A DNA stretch of 64,000 bases, taken from Nemertoderma westbladi. Its lineage: Eukaryota; Xenacoelomorpha; Nemertodermatida; Nemertodermatidae. The notes beneath the pieces were generated by a model, which made no database searches, was not told the origin of the DNA, and saw only the letters and a list, made by a program, of their open reading frames with translations. Location: NCBI GenBank assembly GCA_032718475.1, contig JAUCBJ010000586.1:43857-107856 (forward strand), written 5' to 3'. Made by a program: the position numbers and the translations under genes. Below are positions 23,726 through 36,167 of this stretch, in pieces (the stretch's first letter is position 1; every line of letters begins with the position of its first letter).

Positions 23726-24930
23726 CCGTAATTCGGGGTGACTTGATACAGTTTTTGCCTTTAACTGTGAATATCTTCTGAAGTTTTTATCCTACACAGA
23801 TGGAATAAAAATAAAATTTTATAGTCGGGATGAGTACTACAGTACTACACCACTAGACTAAAGCACTATTTCAGGTGCTTAGTCTAGTGGTGTTTTTTTC
23901 GTAAAAACCAGCTGTATCAAGTCACCCCACATACGGGGTGACTTGATACACAAGCAAATTTTCCGCAATAATACCACTCTGTGAATGAGTTTGGATCATG
24001 TTGTAGGCTGTGGGGGTGACTTGATACATCTTGGAAATTTTAAAAAAAGAACGAAGTCCCCACCTAACGGGGATATAAAATTATGGCTAAAATTAAAAAT
24101 AACTCCATTTTTTATGGCAAAATATTTCATATTTAACAAGTTAAATTGCACTTTAAAAACGAAAAAGACCTTCATTGTATAGTGACATCCTGACACCAGT
24201 AAGTAAGACAAAACATTTTAGAAAAAACTGGAAACTAAAACAATGAATTTAAGCACAAATTTTGCAAATTTAAGGTTTAAGTAAAGATAAAATACTTTAG
24301 AAAATTTAACATATAACAATATTTAACAAGTTAAATTGAAGTTTAAAAACGAAAAAGACTTTCATTGCATTGTGACATCCTGACACCAGTAAATAAGACA
24401 AAACATTTTAGAAAAAACTGCAAACTAAATCAATGAATTTAAGCACAAATTTTGCAAAATCAACGTTTTAAGTCACAGGTATCAGAACATTTTCGCCTAC
24501 ATTATACCATATATATGTATCAAGTCACCCCATTTTGAGACACACTTTCAAAAAACGGGCACTCCACCCCCAATTCATATGAAAATTTGTAATTTTTTTT
24601 AGGATCATAATATTCAAACTCATCTATTAGCATCTGTAAAAATAATTTTTGAACAACATTAACCCAAAGTGTCAAAAATTCGACCTATATTTTGACTTTG
24701 AAAAAAGTGAATTTTTGAACAATGCATTCTTGGCTCTAGTGATCACAAATGCGAAGCAATGACAAAATTTATTTTACTATTTGATAGACAATTTATTCAG
24801 ACATCTTCTAATATTTCAATTTTTATCATAACATCACGCAATCACCCACACTGCCACAATCCGTTATAGAAAAAAAGTATAACTTGCTGTATCAAGTCAC
24901 CTCAATGAATCAAGTCACCCCGAATTACGG
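23726..24930. mobile_element. Non-autonomous TIR DNA transposon, TA-flanked (Tc1/mariner-like)
   Basis: The left terminus CCGTAATTCGGGGTGACTTG and the right terminus, whose last 13 bp are CCCCGAATTACGG, are inverted repeats. Both are bordered by TA (23724-23725 and 24931-24932), the duplication expected of the Tc1/mariner superfamily. The 1205-bp interior has no transposase frame. It repeats the terminal motif GGGGTGACTTGATACA in direct or inverted form near 23935, 24014, 24517 and 24893. It carries a strong hairpin at about 23845-23893 and a direct duplication of about 140 bp (24131 and 24321, offset 190). Confidence 0.85.
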
Positions 24931-27100
24931 TATATTTATTCCAGATCCCTAGGCCTACATATTAGCATTAGGCCCTACTGTATTATTCTATAGTATGAAC
25001 GTATACATATCCCAAAGAAGATGCATGCACGCACAGTGGTATTAACAACAAATATTATGCTATAGATATTCTACATGATATTTGCAGATATGTACTGCAT
25101 ATGCAGTAGAGAGGCATAGAAAGCACAACAACAAACAGACAAACACGTTGGAATTTCAGCTCACAGTGCAGAGTGCAGTTTGTAGTTATATTAGTTATCA
25201 TCAAACCACCTAAACTTTTATGAAATTTCTCAATATTTCCCTATCCTGCATCCTGCTATCGGGAAATTTTTGATGTCATTATTAGAGATATCCATGGTAA
25301 AATTTCCGTATAGGGAAATATATGCATGTTTTCCTATAGGCCTAGCTGTATACAGGTATAGGGAAACAGGCAAAGTTAATTTTCGCATGTCTGTAAAACC
25401 CACAGGGTAGTAGTTGGCTGCTGCCTGCCTTGGGGCAGTCAGTACCGTAGTTATATGGAAGATAAGGCTGTAAGGTAGAGGTCAGAGGTGAATGACCTAG
25501 TATATCTCACTTAATGCGCTATGTCCTGCTGTCCTGCAATGAATGCGCCATAGCGATTATGCAAAAGCTTCCCTATAGGGAAATAAAAGTTTCCTTATAG
25601 GGAAATTTTAAATTTTCCCTTTTGAGATAGGGCCTAATTTCCCAGACTATAAGCGGATCAGCCTATGTCAGTATGTCAGTATGTTAGTATGTAATGATTA
25701 TCAAAATATCAACTGATCAATGTCTGACTCTGACAGTCCAGCAGTCTGAATGGCTTCGTTTTATACTTTTACCTGCCAGCTGCCACCTGCGCCGGAACCG
25801 GCATCCTGTAGGCCTATCTGTCAATCTGCCTGTCTGTGTATACAAGTATAGGCAACTGGCAGATAAGGCCTCTGCTGCAGCACCAGCACCAGCTGCCAGC
25901 ACCACCCGTCTACAGGTCCGGTACTACCGTAGGTCCGTAGGCCTGTAGGCCATCACGCTACACCTACGCACCTACCGGCTGACCGGCAGAACGATACCTA
26001 ATTCAATGGAATGGCAGAAAGCTATCTACCGCTACCGCGACTGGCGACCGCCGGTACTCCAACTCCAGTACTGGTCACCGGTACTGTGGTACTACTGCTG
26101 TACTGTACTACGTACTGCTGTACAGCAGTAGGCCTACTGGTTCTAGCATACAGACAGCTGAAAGGCAGAAAGGAGTCAGTGACCTTGGAAAAGTAACCTT
26201 GGCCGTCGGAAAGATGAAGGCAGGAAGGTGACAGGAGGACACGGTAGGGCTACAGTAACAGTACTTTACTGCAGTATGTAGATGTAGTCTACAGTACAGA
26301 GTTACAAGGGTCAATGCTTAAGGCGTATACCACCTCTACTAATGCCAATGGTGCCCCTACAATTAAGGCTATCATTTAACCTTCAGTGTATTTTATAGAC
26401 AGGACAGAATAATGATACAGTATAATAAATATTGTTACCGTCAAGAGTCAACCGAGGTGAGATTGAATAATTTTTACTGGGTGTACAGTAAATAGTGCAA
26501 AAATACTTTATTGTAGCAATGTACAGTACTACAGTATCTGGCTATATTATCCAAATAATAAAAAAATACATTTTGATTTAGAACCATATTATTTTATTGT
26601 TTTTTTCATTCAATCTCACCCCCTGAAACGGGGCGAGATTTAAGACTGCCTGAATCACAAGCAAGTCAATGCAACCCATCAATGGGAGTCAAATTGAATG
26701 TTTTTTGGCATTTTAAAAAAATATCAGCAGGATATAATACTAACAGTATTATCCTGGGTTTATACATTCAAAATAAGGCCTACAAACTTTACCATACAGC
26801 CACAGCACAGTGTTGTAATTCCATTAGACAGTTAGACCGCCGACACAGGTGCCGACACTCGACACATGGCCCATGCCAACACATATGTGACGAGCTGCTG
26901 ACACCCGACACATATGACGATAAAGGTGAGATGCTGTACAGTAGGCTAGGATGTATACTCAATATCTAATGTGGACCTTCATTATGTGTATAAACAACGT
27001 CACATACTGTATTACTATATGTTTAGTCATATGTTTGTATTATGTACAGTGCACTCAGCTGAAGGTTTTTAGTAATATTAATTAATGGTGTGGAGGATTG
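24931..27100. other. Intergenic with small repeats
   Basis: 25240-25650 holds a cluster of TTCCCTATAGGGAAA-type palindromes. 25680-26300 is GC-richer and full of TACTGTA/TAGGCCTA/CCGGTA words, without a gene. At 26455-26625 an inverted pair GGTGAGATTGAAT ... ATTCAATCTCACC may bound a small MITE. No conserved coding signal. Confidence 0.45.
25240..25650. repeat. Cluster of CCCTATAGGGAAA palindromic motifs
   Basis: Forms of (T)TTCC(C/G)TATAGGGAAA occur near 25307-25321, 25330-25345, 25360-25370, 25570-25585, 25592-25607 and, degraded, 25615-25640. Confidence 0.65.
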
Positions 27101-27385
27101 TCTTATATATACTGTATGTCAAGCTATCTATTGAGAAGGATTATTAAAAGCATCAATAATCACACAGGTGTCGTCACAGATGCCGACACAGTTGTCGACA
27201 GTGCCGACACAGTCAGACAGTTACCGAGATACGTGCCGACATACAGACATAGGACAGAATGAGGCTGGGAACTGGAACGCGACAGAAGTGACGAAACAGG
27301 CTGAGGGGCCGATACCGGTGTTGACATTGGACAGTTTGACATAGGTGCCGACACAGGTGCCGACACATTTGCCGACGCAGAAAAA
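26840..27385. repeat. Degenerate GTGCCGACACA repeat
   Basis: The word GCCGACA(C/G) recurs many times in two clusters (26840-26910 and 27165-27380) with 10-12 bp irregular spacing. Reading frames such as 'SAPVSAPMS' on the minus strand are a by-product. Confidence 0.65.
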
Positions 27386-27659
27386 ATACACTCTAATAAT
27401 TATTTTCGACCCAACAATCATCAGAAGTGCACTGTGTAACTAAAATTCATTCATCTGGCCCGCCACCCAACATAGGAGAGAGAGTATAGCCTTGCATATC
27501 TTCCCATAGGATGCACTGGCGGGGAAACTGGGCAAAGAAAGTACTTTCTTGGTAGTTGGATCCTCCCTATTGAATTGCGTACTAGGCCCTCGCTTTCCGT
27601 TTTTCATGAACACCAGCCTGGTTTTTATCATTGCGCCCATCACGTTTTTTCGTTTACAT

Positions 27660-27935
27660 GTCTATGTTTGAAAAAGACAATTTTAATAATTTATTTCTGA
27701 ACTTTTTTCCACATGCTTGGGTTGACCTGCGTCGATTAATAACTTTCATTGACGGGCGAGCTATAGCTTCGGAAGAGTTTACATGTTATACGGGTGAATA
27801 CAAAATAAAGGCCAAAGACCCAATTAAGTAACCTGCATAATCTTGTAAAATGTGTTAACTTTAGTTTATTGTTTTAGTTCCCCTATCACGCATCTGCAAC
27901 CTGCTCCTTTATTAACCTGCTCCTTTAAATGGCAT
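27660..27935. repeat. Dispersed repeat, copy 2
   Basis: The first half (27660-27790) matches 15190-15330. The second half (27860-27935) is the reverse complement of 15690-15775 and includes GTTTATTGTTTTAGTT and CAACCTGCTCCTTTA, the words of the 68-bp array. Confidence 0.65.
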
Positions 27936-28045
27936 TGGGACCTAACGTTCTTTGTTCTAATGTTTTAGAATATGGTGTATTTATTAAATATAATAAAATA
28001 GCCTTACCCAGGTGTAAACCATGCAACTTTAGAATACTCGGTTCA

Positions 28046-29957
28046 CCCGAAGAACTGGAAATTGCTTTATGTTTTGCCACTCCTAAAAAATATTCCAAAC
28101 GATATATGCAACAACTTCCGTTCTGTGGCCTTTACCAGTAACCTCGGCAAGCTGATTGAACATTACATCCACAGAATAATCTTAGTTCATGTTAAAAATT
28201 TCATTTCAAAATTTCAGTCTAGCTTCAAAAGTGGCGATGGCACCATCTACCAATTGATTTCTCTTTACAACGCCCTTGTTAATGTCTTAGACAAAGGAAA
28301 AGAGGTACGCATAGTTTTCCTGGATATTAGCAAGGCATTTGATAAAGTCCATCACAAAAGTCTTCTACTGTATATAAAATCAAAAACATGGGTAATGGAG
28401 GAAAGCTTCTTGAATGGCTCCTTAACTATTTAAAAGACAATTTTCAACGCGTTGTAGTGAATGGTCAACAGTCATCATGGGTTAAGGTCTTGGCTGGAGT
28501 TCCACAAGGTTCTGTGTAGGGCCCATTACTGTTTTTGATTTTTATCAATGACATAGTAGACGTAGTAACTACTGTAGTAATATTAGTCTTTATGCTGGCG
28601 ACACAGCTCTTTACATATAAGTCAACTCTAGGTCGAATTACATCCTTGCTGCATCCGCACTTAATGCGGATCTCAACTGAAATTCCAACCGGGGTGCAAG
28701 ATGGCTGGTCAAATTTAACCCTGCTAAATCTGAGTGTATATTCTTTTTCTAAGATAATTCATCGCCCAGGTTACGGGAGCAATCATAGTTATATAAGTTG
28801 AATGTGGTCTATATCACGTAATCGGTATATAATAATACTAATGCTATATTTCAGCCAACAGGCCTTTCTTTATCAAGCAGTAATCAACTATGCGTCTAAC
28901 CGGTAAGGATACTAGAAACTATTATACTACTGACAACTACTGCACCAATCTATATGTACTGTTTATGCTTTTTTCGCGCGAGCCAAATCACCTCCCCTTA
29001 TTTCTCAATGGTATTCCTATCCCAGAAGTCTCAGAGCATAAGCATCTCGGCCTCTTCCTTTCATCCTCCTCAAAATGGCATTCACAGGTTGCAAAAATGC
29101 TAGATTCTGCCAACAAGAAGTTAAACATGTTAAGAATTGTTAAGTACAAAGTTGGTAGAGTCGCATTAATGAACATTTACAAGTCTTTTCTTCGTTCAAA
29201 CCTGGAATACGACGGTGACGTTTGGGACAACTGTTTTCAGGAACTTAAAACTGAGTTGGAGCTCTTAAATAAGGAAGCAATTCGAATCGTGTGCCGATTA
29301 ACAATATGTTGCCCCACAGAAAAGTTGTACAATGAGTCTGGTCTATGTCCACTTCAACATAGACGCGACTATCAGAAATGATGTATTTTCTATAAAATGA
29401 TGTCTGGCCACGACCCATAGCACTTATTAGACATACTTCCTCCTGTTGTGAGGTCTGCCAGCGTCTAATCCATGCGTGATTCTAGTAACATTCGCCCGTC
29501 AATGGCTCGCAGATACTTTTATAGAGACTCATTCTTGCCTTCCGCCGTTCGTCTCTGGAACAGTCTTTCTACAGATAAGCGGTCCGCAGACTTATCACAA
29601 CTTTTAAGCAAAGTGTATTGCCTATAATTTGTTCTCTGCATCCAATCCCTCTCTATTACTCCCTTGGGTCTCCAACTATAAACGGCTTACTTGCCAAACT
29701 GAGACATGTCCCAGATCGTCAAATCATGTTCCTGTGGCCATCAACGGGAGGACGCATTCCACTACTTTATGGAATGCCCATTTTTTCATTCTCACCATAT
29801 TATATTGCACGCAGCTATTTCGGCTTTAGGGCTAAGACCAACACTTACCACTAAATTATTCAGCCCACCACACGGACCTTATAGTCACCCAGTCTCCATG
29901 ACAGCGCTGCGCGACAAGGCAGTCGCCCTTATCGATATACATATTCGTATTCAATAA
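28046..29957 (+). pseudogene. LINE (Jockey/CR1-like) reverse transcriptase pseudogene
   Basis: RT blocks appear in order but in several frames: 'NNFRSVAFTSNLGKLIEHYI' (about 28115-28170), 'VFLDISKAFDKVHHKSLLLY' (about 28312-28370), 'GVPQGSV' then a TAG then 'GPLLFLIFINDIVD' (about 28498-28560), and a weakened YADDT box reading 'YAGDTALY' (about 28590). After RT come 'EHKHLGLFLSSSSKWHSQV', 'VWDNC' and 'FLPSAVRLWNSL', and finally a cysteine-histidine knuckle 'CSCGHQREDAFHYFMECPFF' (about 29727-29785). The catalytic Asp-Asp is mutated to Gly-Asp. A TTTACTTTTTTTT-rich tail follows at about 30085. The mixture of stops and shifts makes it dead. Confidence 0.88.
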
Positions 29958-29999
29958 GGTCGATTTAACAGTGTCGGCTATTAGGGTAGTCTGTACGTC

Positions 30000-31936
30000 C
30001 GTCTCAATATACCACTGGTTTTCTCTTCCAGGTTTTATGTTACAGTAATAACATATTGGAACAGAACAACCTATGTATAATAAAGTTTACTTTTTTTTAA
30101 AGTTTACTGGTTTACTTTTTATGCCCTAATTTTATTTTTTGGCTTCGGTGCGTTTGTGCGTGTGGTGCTTTTGGGGTGTGTGATGTGTATCATGTATAGT
30201 GTATAACATGTGTGTTTTTGTTTCATTTATCATCTTTCTGTGCCTTCATTATCTGAGTCTGTGGTGCAATTAAGGTAAATATGTAATCAATCAGCAAGAG
30301 GGCTTTTATAAGCTTTAGAGCTTGTTGCCCAATTGCTCCATTTATTTGTATTAATATACATTAAAAAAATATATACAGTATACTGAAGTTATAGCATCTG
30401 GATGGGATTTGGACTCCAAAACGATGCAGAACTACCGGTATATTGGACTGAGAGAGCTGATAGATTTTGTAGTACGAAATGTAATTATGTACAAATCTTG
30501 ATTGTTATTAAGTGAATAAGAATAGGGATTTGTTTATCTGAAATTCAAGTCGTTAATATTACAATGTATGGTTGGTAAGTATCATTGGGGGCAATCCAAA
30601 TGTCTGGGGGGGGGGGGGGGATTTTCATAGGGGGGACAGTAATTGTACAGGGGTAAATGTCCGGGGGCAATATTTGTCTTCTTACATTATATAGGCATAC
30701 AGTACGTTGGAAATAAGATTCCGTATGATAAACTGATCATCGCGTAGGCCTACATAAGTATTTGCTAAGCAAATAATTGGCGAAGATTTCACTTAGGCAA
30801 ATTGAATTCAGACAACTGGTTGTTCATTTACGTAATTTTATACTTAGGAAATTCTACCCAAATAGAATTATACCTTGCTAAGCAAATACTGTACTTAAGC
30901 TACAGTATGTTTTAAATAGCTTACCTTGCATTGAGCCCTGCCTGTTCATGTGTGTATTATAAGGTACTGTAGTCTGTGGACATTAGTGCCAAGCAGTATA
31001 TTCAAGTGCGGTAGGGAAAAGTTTTGTTAATAATACCTTGACTATAATATATAATATTATTTTGAATAGTATTTTGATTATATTCTAACTCAACGTCTGC
31101 AACAACGGTGGAGTACCCATAGCAACAACATCACCATACCCCGTATTTGTGGATTTCAAAACTACGTTCGATATACTAGTTTGTCTAGAAGCTCTTGCAA
31201 CCACTACATGTACTGTACTATTGCCGATGGTTCCCACTTCGTAAAATCAATTATTACTGTATATTAACTACAGGTATTTACTTCCCCGACTAATTTTATC
31301 TTTTTTTACTACAGTGTATAAATATCTCTATAGTAGGCCTATACAAAATCTCAAATTAGAGTACTGTATTACCTAAGACGCCTTTTAAAGAGTTTAGACA
31401 TAGTTTCTCATAGTTTTTTTGTCATGAATCATGCTGTCATGGCATGGCTATAAATGAGCAGAAAAGGGGGGACTTTCGGCCCAATAAACTGAAACAAAAA
31501 AAAAATTGGGCATATACAGTAGTGAAAACCTACATGCAATAGCACGGTCTGACCGTGTCAGAACTCCGAATACACAACACACATTATGTTTCTGTTTGTT
31601 TTTTTCGTGATGGCCCCGGGGCTATATTATTATATATACTCTATAATGAAAGAAAAAACACAAATTAGATATATATGACACAACATGCACTACTGTATAC
31701 AATTACTAAATCATAGGCCTACTGAGTACATTATGGTAATTATGGTAATACTAGGGAAGTGAGAAATAAACTTTTGTTACAACGCTACAGTAGTACTGTA
31801 TTATTATTATTACGGTAGCCTAAAGTTATATATATATGATTTAATTATTCAAATAAATTAATTTAAATTGGTGTAAAGCTGCAAACGGCCTTTACATAAT
31901 AAAAACAACAAAAAAAACAAGAATAATTAAGTATTA
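30000..31936. other. Intergenic, poly-G tract, no gene
   Basis: It holds a G15 tract at 30606-30620 and a local palindromic word TATTTGCTAAGCAAATA near 30760 and again near 30885. Otherwise it is AT-rich, with no coding signal. Confidence 0.5.
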
Positions 31937-32336
31937 AGTAGGCCCATGACCTACTAAATATACGACCATAAAAGCTGCATTCTACCTACTAAATTTAGTA
32001 GGCACACGTTTTGAAAATAATTTTTCATATATTTGAAGGATTTTATAATAAAAGTCTTCTAGAACATTTTTTTATGATTCATTTCAATAGTCAAGTATTA
32101 TAATTTTGAAACAACTTATTTTAATAGCTATTTCTATATATTACTAGTAAATGCCAGGTCCACTTCGTTGGTGCGTATCTACGCCTTCTCCTGGAATATT
32201 GTGTCTTAATTCAGTGACTTAAAGGCCACCAATTATTCTACAAATCTTAACGCGTCAGAATATTTATTTTCGCGGTTGTGGTGGTTAAAAGTGGGTCGTA
32301 TGTAAAAAAAATTAAAATGGTGACCCACTCCACAGT

Positions 32337-33739
32337 GGAGTGGGTCACCATTTATTTTTTAATTTTATACAATTATATATTTACAATTTTTTACACACAC
32401 TATAAACATTAGTTTTGTTTATTAGAATAAGTGAATTTGAAATGTTGCTTGAGTCACTGTGTAGGGAATGATTTCTTGATTAAATCGATTAAATCAGTAA
32501 ATGGAGAAACTTTGTGCAGCATCCTCCAACGAAACTCGGCGAGATGGTTTTCGAGCAACAAGTTCTTCGTTCCCCTCTTTTTCCTCATGATCGTTGTTTT
32601 GGCGTGGGACCATATTCCTTCAATCCGCTGCGTATGGGCGCCCGTGACAACATTCACAAATCGGCCTTTGCCTTTGATACTATGGTTCACACTTTCGTGT
32701 AAATACTTGCCGCTGCCATCGAGGGCCCTCCATGGCCTTGTCTTGCTAGTGATTCCCACAGTCTTACCACAGTAAGCGGCCCACTCGTCACTATGGATTA
32801 GGGTCCCTCCTTTAACGTTGGCTTCCACTATTGGGCGTAAGGTCAGCATGTTTCGACGTTGAACATAAAACAATCGGACATCCACTTGGCCACCTGGGGA
32901 TTTACATACAATTCCGAAAATCCACGGTCCATTTACCCGTTTACCATAATTCCTTGCCGATGTATTGAATTGACCGACTCGTTTATTGTAGATCTTTTTG
33001 ACTCGTTTATTGTAGATCTTTCTCCTTCTTGTTACATCCCCGAGCAGCTTCCTCCCACGATTATACTTACGCTTACCGCAAAAGATCGATTCGTCGATCT
33101 GGACTGTCATCCCAACTCCCCCCATTGGCTCAGCGTTATGCATGTCACTATTCATTAGTTCCCGAATGAAATTATGCCAATCAACGAATGTATGGTCGTT
33201 GATTCCTCCGATCATTCCATTGAGCATCAGGTGTGCTGTGTTCAAAGTAATGTCTTGAAGAAACATAAACGTAATCCATAGAATCTGGGTAGTTTAGATG
33301 CACCAAACCACGTCCCGTTTCTTGCCGATAATTGGTGTCTTTGTGGCCCTTTGCAACGCCACATTAGACAAGTACCTCCGTGTTTTGTACGTCTAAAAAT
33401 GTGGGCAGAGTAGCTACAACCAACATGTTTGCAAGAACTTTTACTAGTGGGTATGGGTAACAGGCCACAGGATTGTGCAAATGTTATCGCACTCCCCTCA
33501 TCTTTTAAATTTTGGGAAATTTCTATAATATTTAAATCAGTGGACTGTCTCGAATATAAATGTCTTTGAATGTTTGTACTCATAATGTCAAAAAACACAA
33601 ATGAATCTTTAAAATATAAAATGAATATAAACGTTCTAGAATTGTGTTGTAGTTGGAAACAATATTTAAATAAACTTAGTACACTTATAATATCGGTTAA
33701 AATACACAATAAAAAAAAATTAAAATGGTGACCCACTCC
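32337..33739 (-). mobile_element. Merlin-superfamily DNA transposon
   Basis: The left terminus is GGAGTGGGTCACCATTT and the right terminus is its inverse, ending AAATGGTGACCCACTCC-like at 33739. Directly left, another inverted GGTGACCCACTCC (32319-32331) plus ACAGT forms a palindrome with the left end, and ACAGT also follows the right end (33740-33744). ACAGT may be a shortened target duplication; Merlin duplications are usually 8-9 bp. The transposase is on the minus strand. Confidence 0.85.
32454..33590 (-). pseudogene. Merlin (IS1595/ISXO2-like) transposase, one frameshift
   Basis: The 270-codon C-terminal frame holds the whole DDE core: first Asp in 'VQIDESIFCGKRKYNRG', second Asp in 'IHSDEWAAYCG', Glu in 'RIEGIWSHAK', then the family's terminal 'EFRWRML'. 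The N-terminal part lies in another frame (about 33245-33590): 'FAQSCGLLP', a cysteine- and histidine-containing segment, and 'GTWFGASKL' (family pattern G.WF..S.L). The frames meet at about 33275-33300, where 'SKLPRFYG' should continue as 'ILWITFMFLQDI'. So one small indel separates it from an open gene, and it may be recently active or rescued in trans. In prokaryotes relatives are IS1595 transposases. Confidence 0.88.
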
Positions 33740-34388
33740 ACAGTGGTGCCCTGGCCTCATACGTCCCGGTGTCGCTGTTGAGTAAGGATATGAGGTAAAG
33801 GGTTCGATATTCCGACTCGGTGTTGGCGTGCCTATTACGTGCACGAGACTTGGCCTGACGTCCGAGCCGGTTAGTGTCGTATTTATGGACGCTTATAGAG
33901 GTGAGGGTCGGAAAGTTACTCAACCACGCGTATTTTACGTATTCAGTGAACAACGATGTCCTCACCATATTCCCAGCAAGTGCTTACACAGGAGATGATT
34001 GTAAAGGTAGGTGACCTTCTTGTTGCTACAAGAAAAGGCATTGTGTACGAGGCGTAGAGTGTTGATATGGATTATGGTTACTATGTTACAGTCCAGCAAA
34101 CTTGTGCGGTTGTTCATTTGAAATGTAGTTTCCGGCTAGTATAAGCTTGCGCATGGTTTTGTTCAAATTCTTGGTGGTACTTGAGGCACCGTTTCCTGTT
34201 AGGATGGGGGAGCCGTAGAGTATAGATGGTTATCAAACGACCTTCCATATCTTGGAAATAACGTGGATAACGTATAAAATCCTTCAAATATATGAAAAAT
34301 TATTTTCAAAACGTGTGCCTACTAAATTTAGTAGGTAGAATGCAGCTTTCATGGTCGTACAGTATATTAGTAGGTCATGGTAGGCCTA

Positions 34389-36165
34389 GTAGAAATTTAA
34401 GTGTATTCCCGAATATGTCCTCCTGCATAAAATATACTGTACATTGGACGCGCTATGTTACAGTACATTCTATGCAAGCGCGATGAAAACCGTTTTCATT
34501 TGAAATTCATCGATCTCCAGGCAATCTGGCGAAACTCGACGCAGATAACTGCTGATTAACAACAAAATAACACTGTAACATAAACATAGTACTGACTCGT
34601 TTATTGTTTTGATTATAATGACGTACCACCGTAACCTGTTACCCTTTACAGTGTGTAACCTTTTACAGTATTATTAATTGAAAGACAGGCTTAATATACA
34701 TTTATTGGGTATAGGTGCAATGAAAGATGCTTAGTTTTCTGTTGACATTATGAAGGACATAGTTCGAGGAGGGGGGGGGGGGGGGTGGTGAGACGCAACA
34801 AATGTTAGACCACCTGGCATACTGTAACAAATACGATAGCTATCGCGTATGCATACGAATAAGGACTTTGTCAAACCTATACCGAACTGGATCTTATCTT
34901 CTGACACCTGTCTGCCCATTTTTTGGCTATTTTATTTTGGCACCCTATTTTGTGGTATACAGTAGATATCAATTGAACATCTGTCTTTAGACCCCGGCGG
35001 CTTTAATTGGAAGGCACTAAAATTGTAAGACATACAGACATATAAGAATATAGGAACATACTGTATAAGATGCGAAACGGTGCTTAATATAGTAAATCTA
35101 AAAGCCTAAACAATATTCATGTTTATGATAACGTCAGATTAATCAACCTATCTTATTATTGCAGTAGAGGGTAGGATTTATACATAGACAAAGCAAGGCC
35201 TGTTATCTGTTAAAAAAAAGGTCAATATAGTACCGGTAGGCCTACTACTGTAGTTGTAACTAATATAAAATATGACTGAAATACTTTTCATATACAATAC
35301 TTACTCTCAGACTCAGTATACGTAACCACTGTACAAAAGTGAAACTGTGAATTTCTTAATATTTGTGCAGGATCCTTTATATTAGAAGGCTTACAGTACT
35401 GGTAATATTCCAAATATTATTAGTGGTCCGGTCCGGAAGATATCTGAATTTTTTTCGCTGAAGCTAAAATAACCTTGTGTAGGCAATGAGGGAGGGGAGG
35501 GGGGGGGGGGGGGGGGGGTGTCGAAATATTATTATACAGTAGTAAATGTTTTATGTGATTTAACAAAATGTTACAGTACCGTATATAAACCAAGGCGTAC
35601 ATATAAACATGATTACTGATTACTCCCATTACTGCATTACAGTATGTATGCCCAGTATGCAGTACATTACATATGTACCCAGGCAGCAAGGTGGCTGCTG
35701 GCTGGCCTGGCATCCATGGGGATTTTGTATAAGGTACAGAAATCCCCCTTCAAATATAGCACCCTGGGCGGTTTAGTCATAAGAGTAAGGCCTTTAGGCA
35801 GTAAGCCTGTATGCTGTATGCATCCATTATGATTGTATGCATTCATTATGATTCTAAAATATTATTTTGGAAATAATTTACTGCTGACAATGAACGGTCC
35901 CTCGTTTCAATATTTCACTCACTCGCTCCGCTCGTTCTTGTAATTGGGTGTAAATATTAACACTTGGGACCGGCGTGAGATAAAGTCCTACTTTATACAA
36001 CATAAAATAAATAGTTTATTACTTGTTTCTATATAACTTTTCGTGTAGTTATAGTATTTCCACCCAGTAATACATGTACACCAGTACTGTTACAGCTGTA
36101 CAGTATGACTGTATGATATATACTGCAATATCACAATAATGCCCTACTCCAATCCAATCCTATTC
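34389..36165. other. Intergenic, two poly-G tracts, dispersed repeat
   Basis: 34510-34660 resembles 40400-40560 (CGACGCA.ATAAC..CTGATTA, then TTTATTGTTTTG.TTA.AATGACGTACCACC.GTAACCTG). G tracts lie at 34771-34785 and 35499-35518. CTCGCTCCGCTCGTTC lies near 35931. No gene found. Confidence 0.5.
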
Positions 36166-36167
36166 TA

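Larger units (their letters stand above)
31937..34388. mobile_element. Composite: about 115-bp inverted repeats flanking a Merlin transposon
   Basis: Left arm 31937-32050 and right arm 34270-34388 are inverted copies, sharing CAAATATATGAAAAATTATT, TTTCAAAACGTGTGCC, TACTAAATTTAGTAGG and AGAATGCAGCTTT in order, with a few mismatches. Each arm contains the palindrome CCTACTAAATTTAGTAGG. Inside lies the Merlin element (32337-33739). Either Merlin jumped into an older long-TIR element, or these are outer repeats of an atypical Merlin. Confidence 0.78.

Noticed and set aside
23985-24211. Short coding frames inside the TA-flanked element
   Set aside because: There is no transposase signature. The frames overlap terminal-motif copies and a duplicated block.
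26845-27421. Frames rich in SAPVSAP
   Set aside because: They are caused by a degenerate GTGCCGACACA repeat.
33720-33968. 82-codon minus-strand frame beside Merlin
   Set aside because: No family likeness. It spans the Merlin terminus and lies inside the composite repeat.
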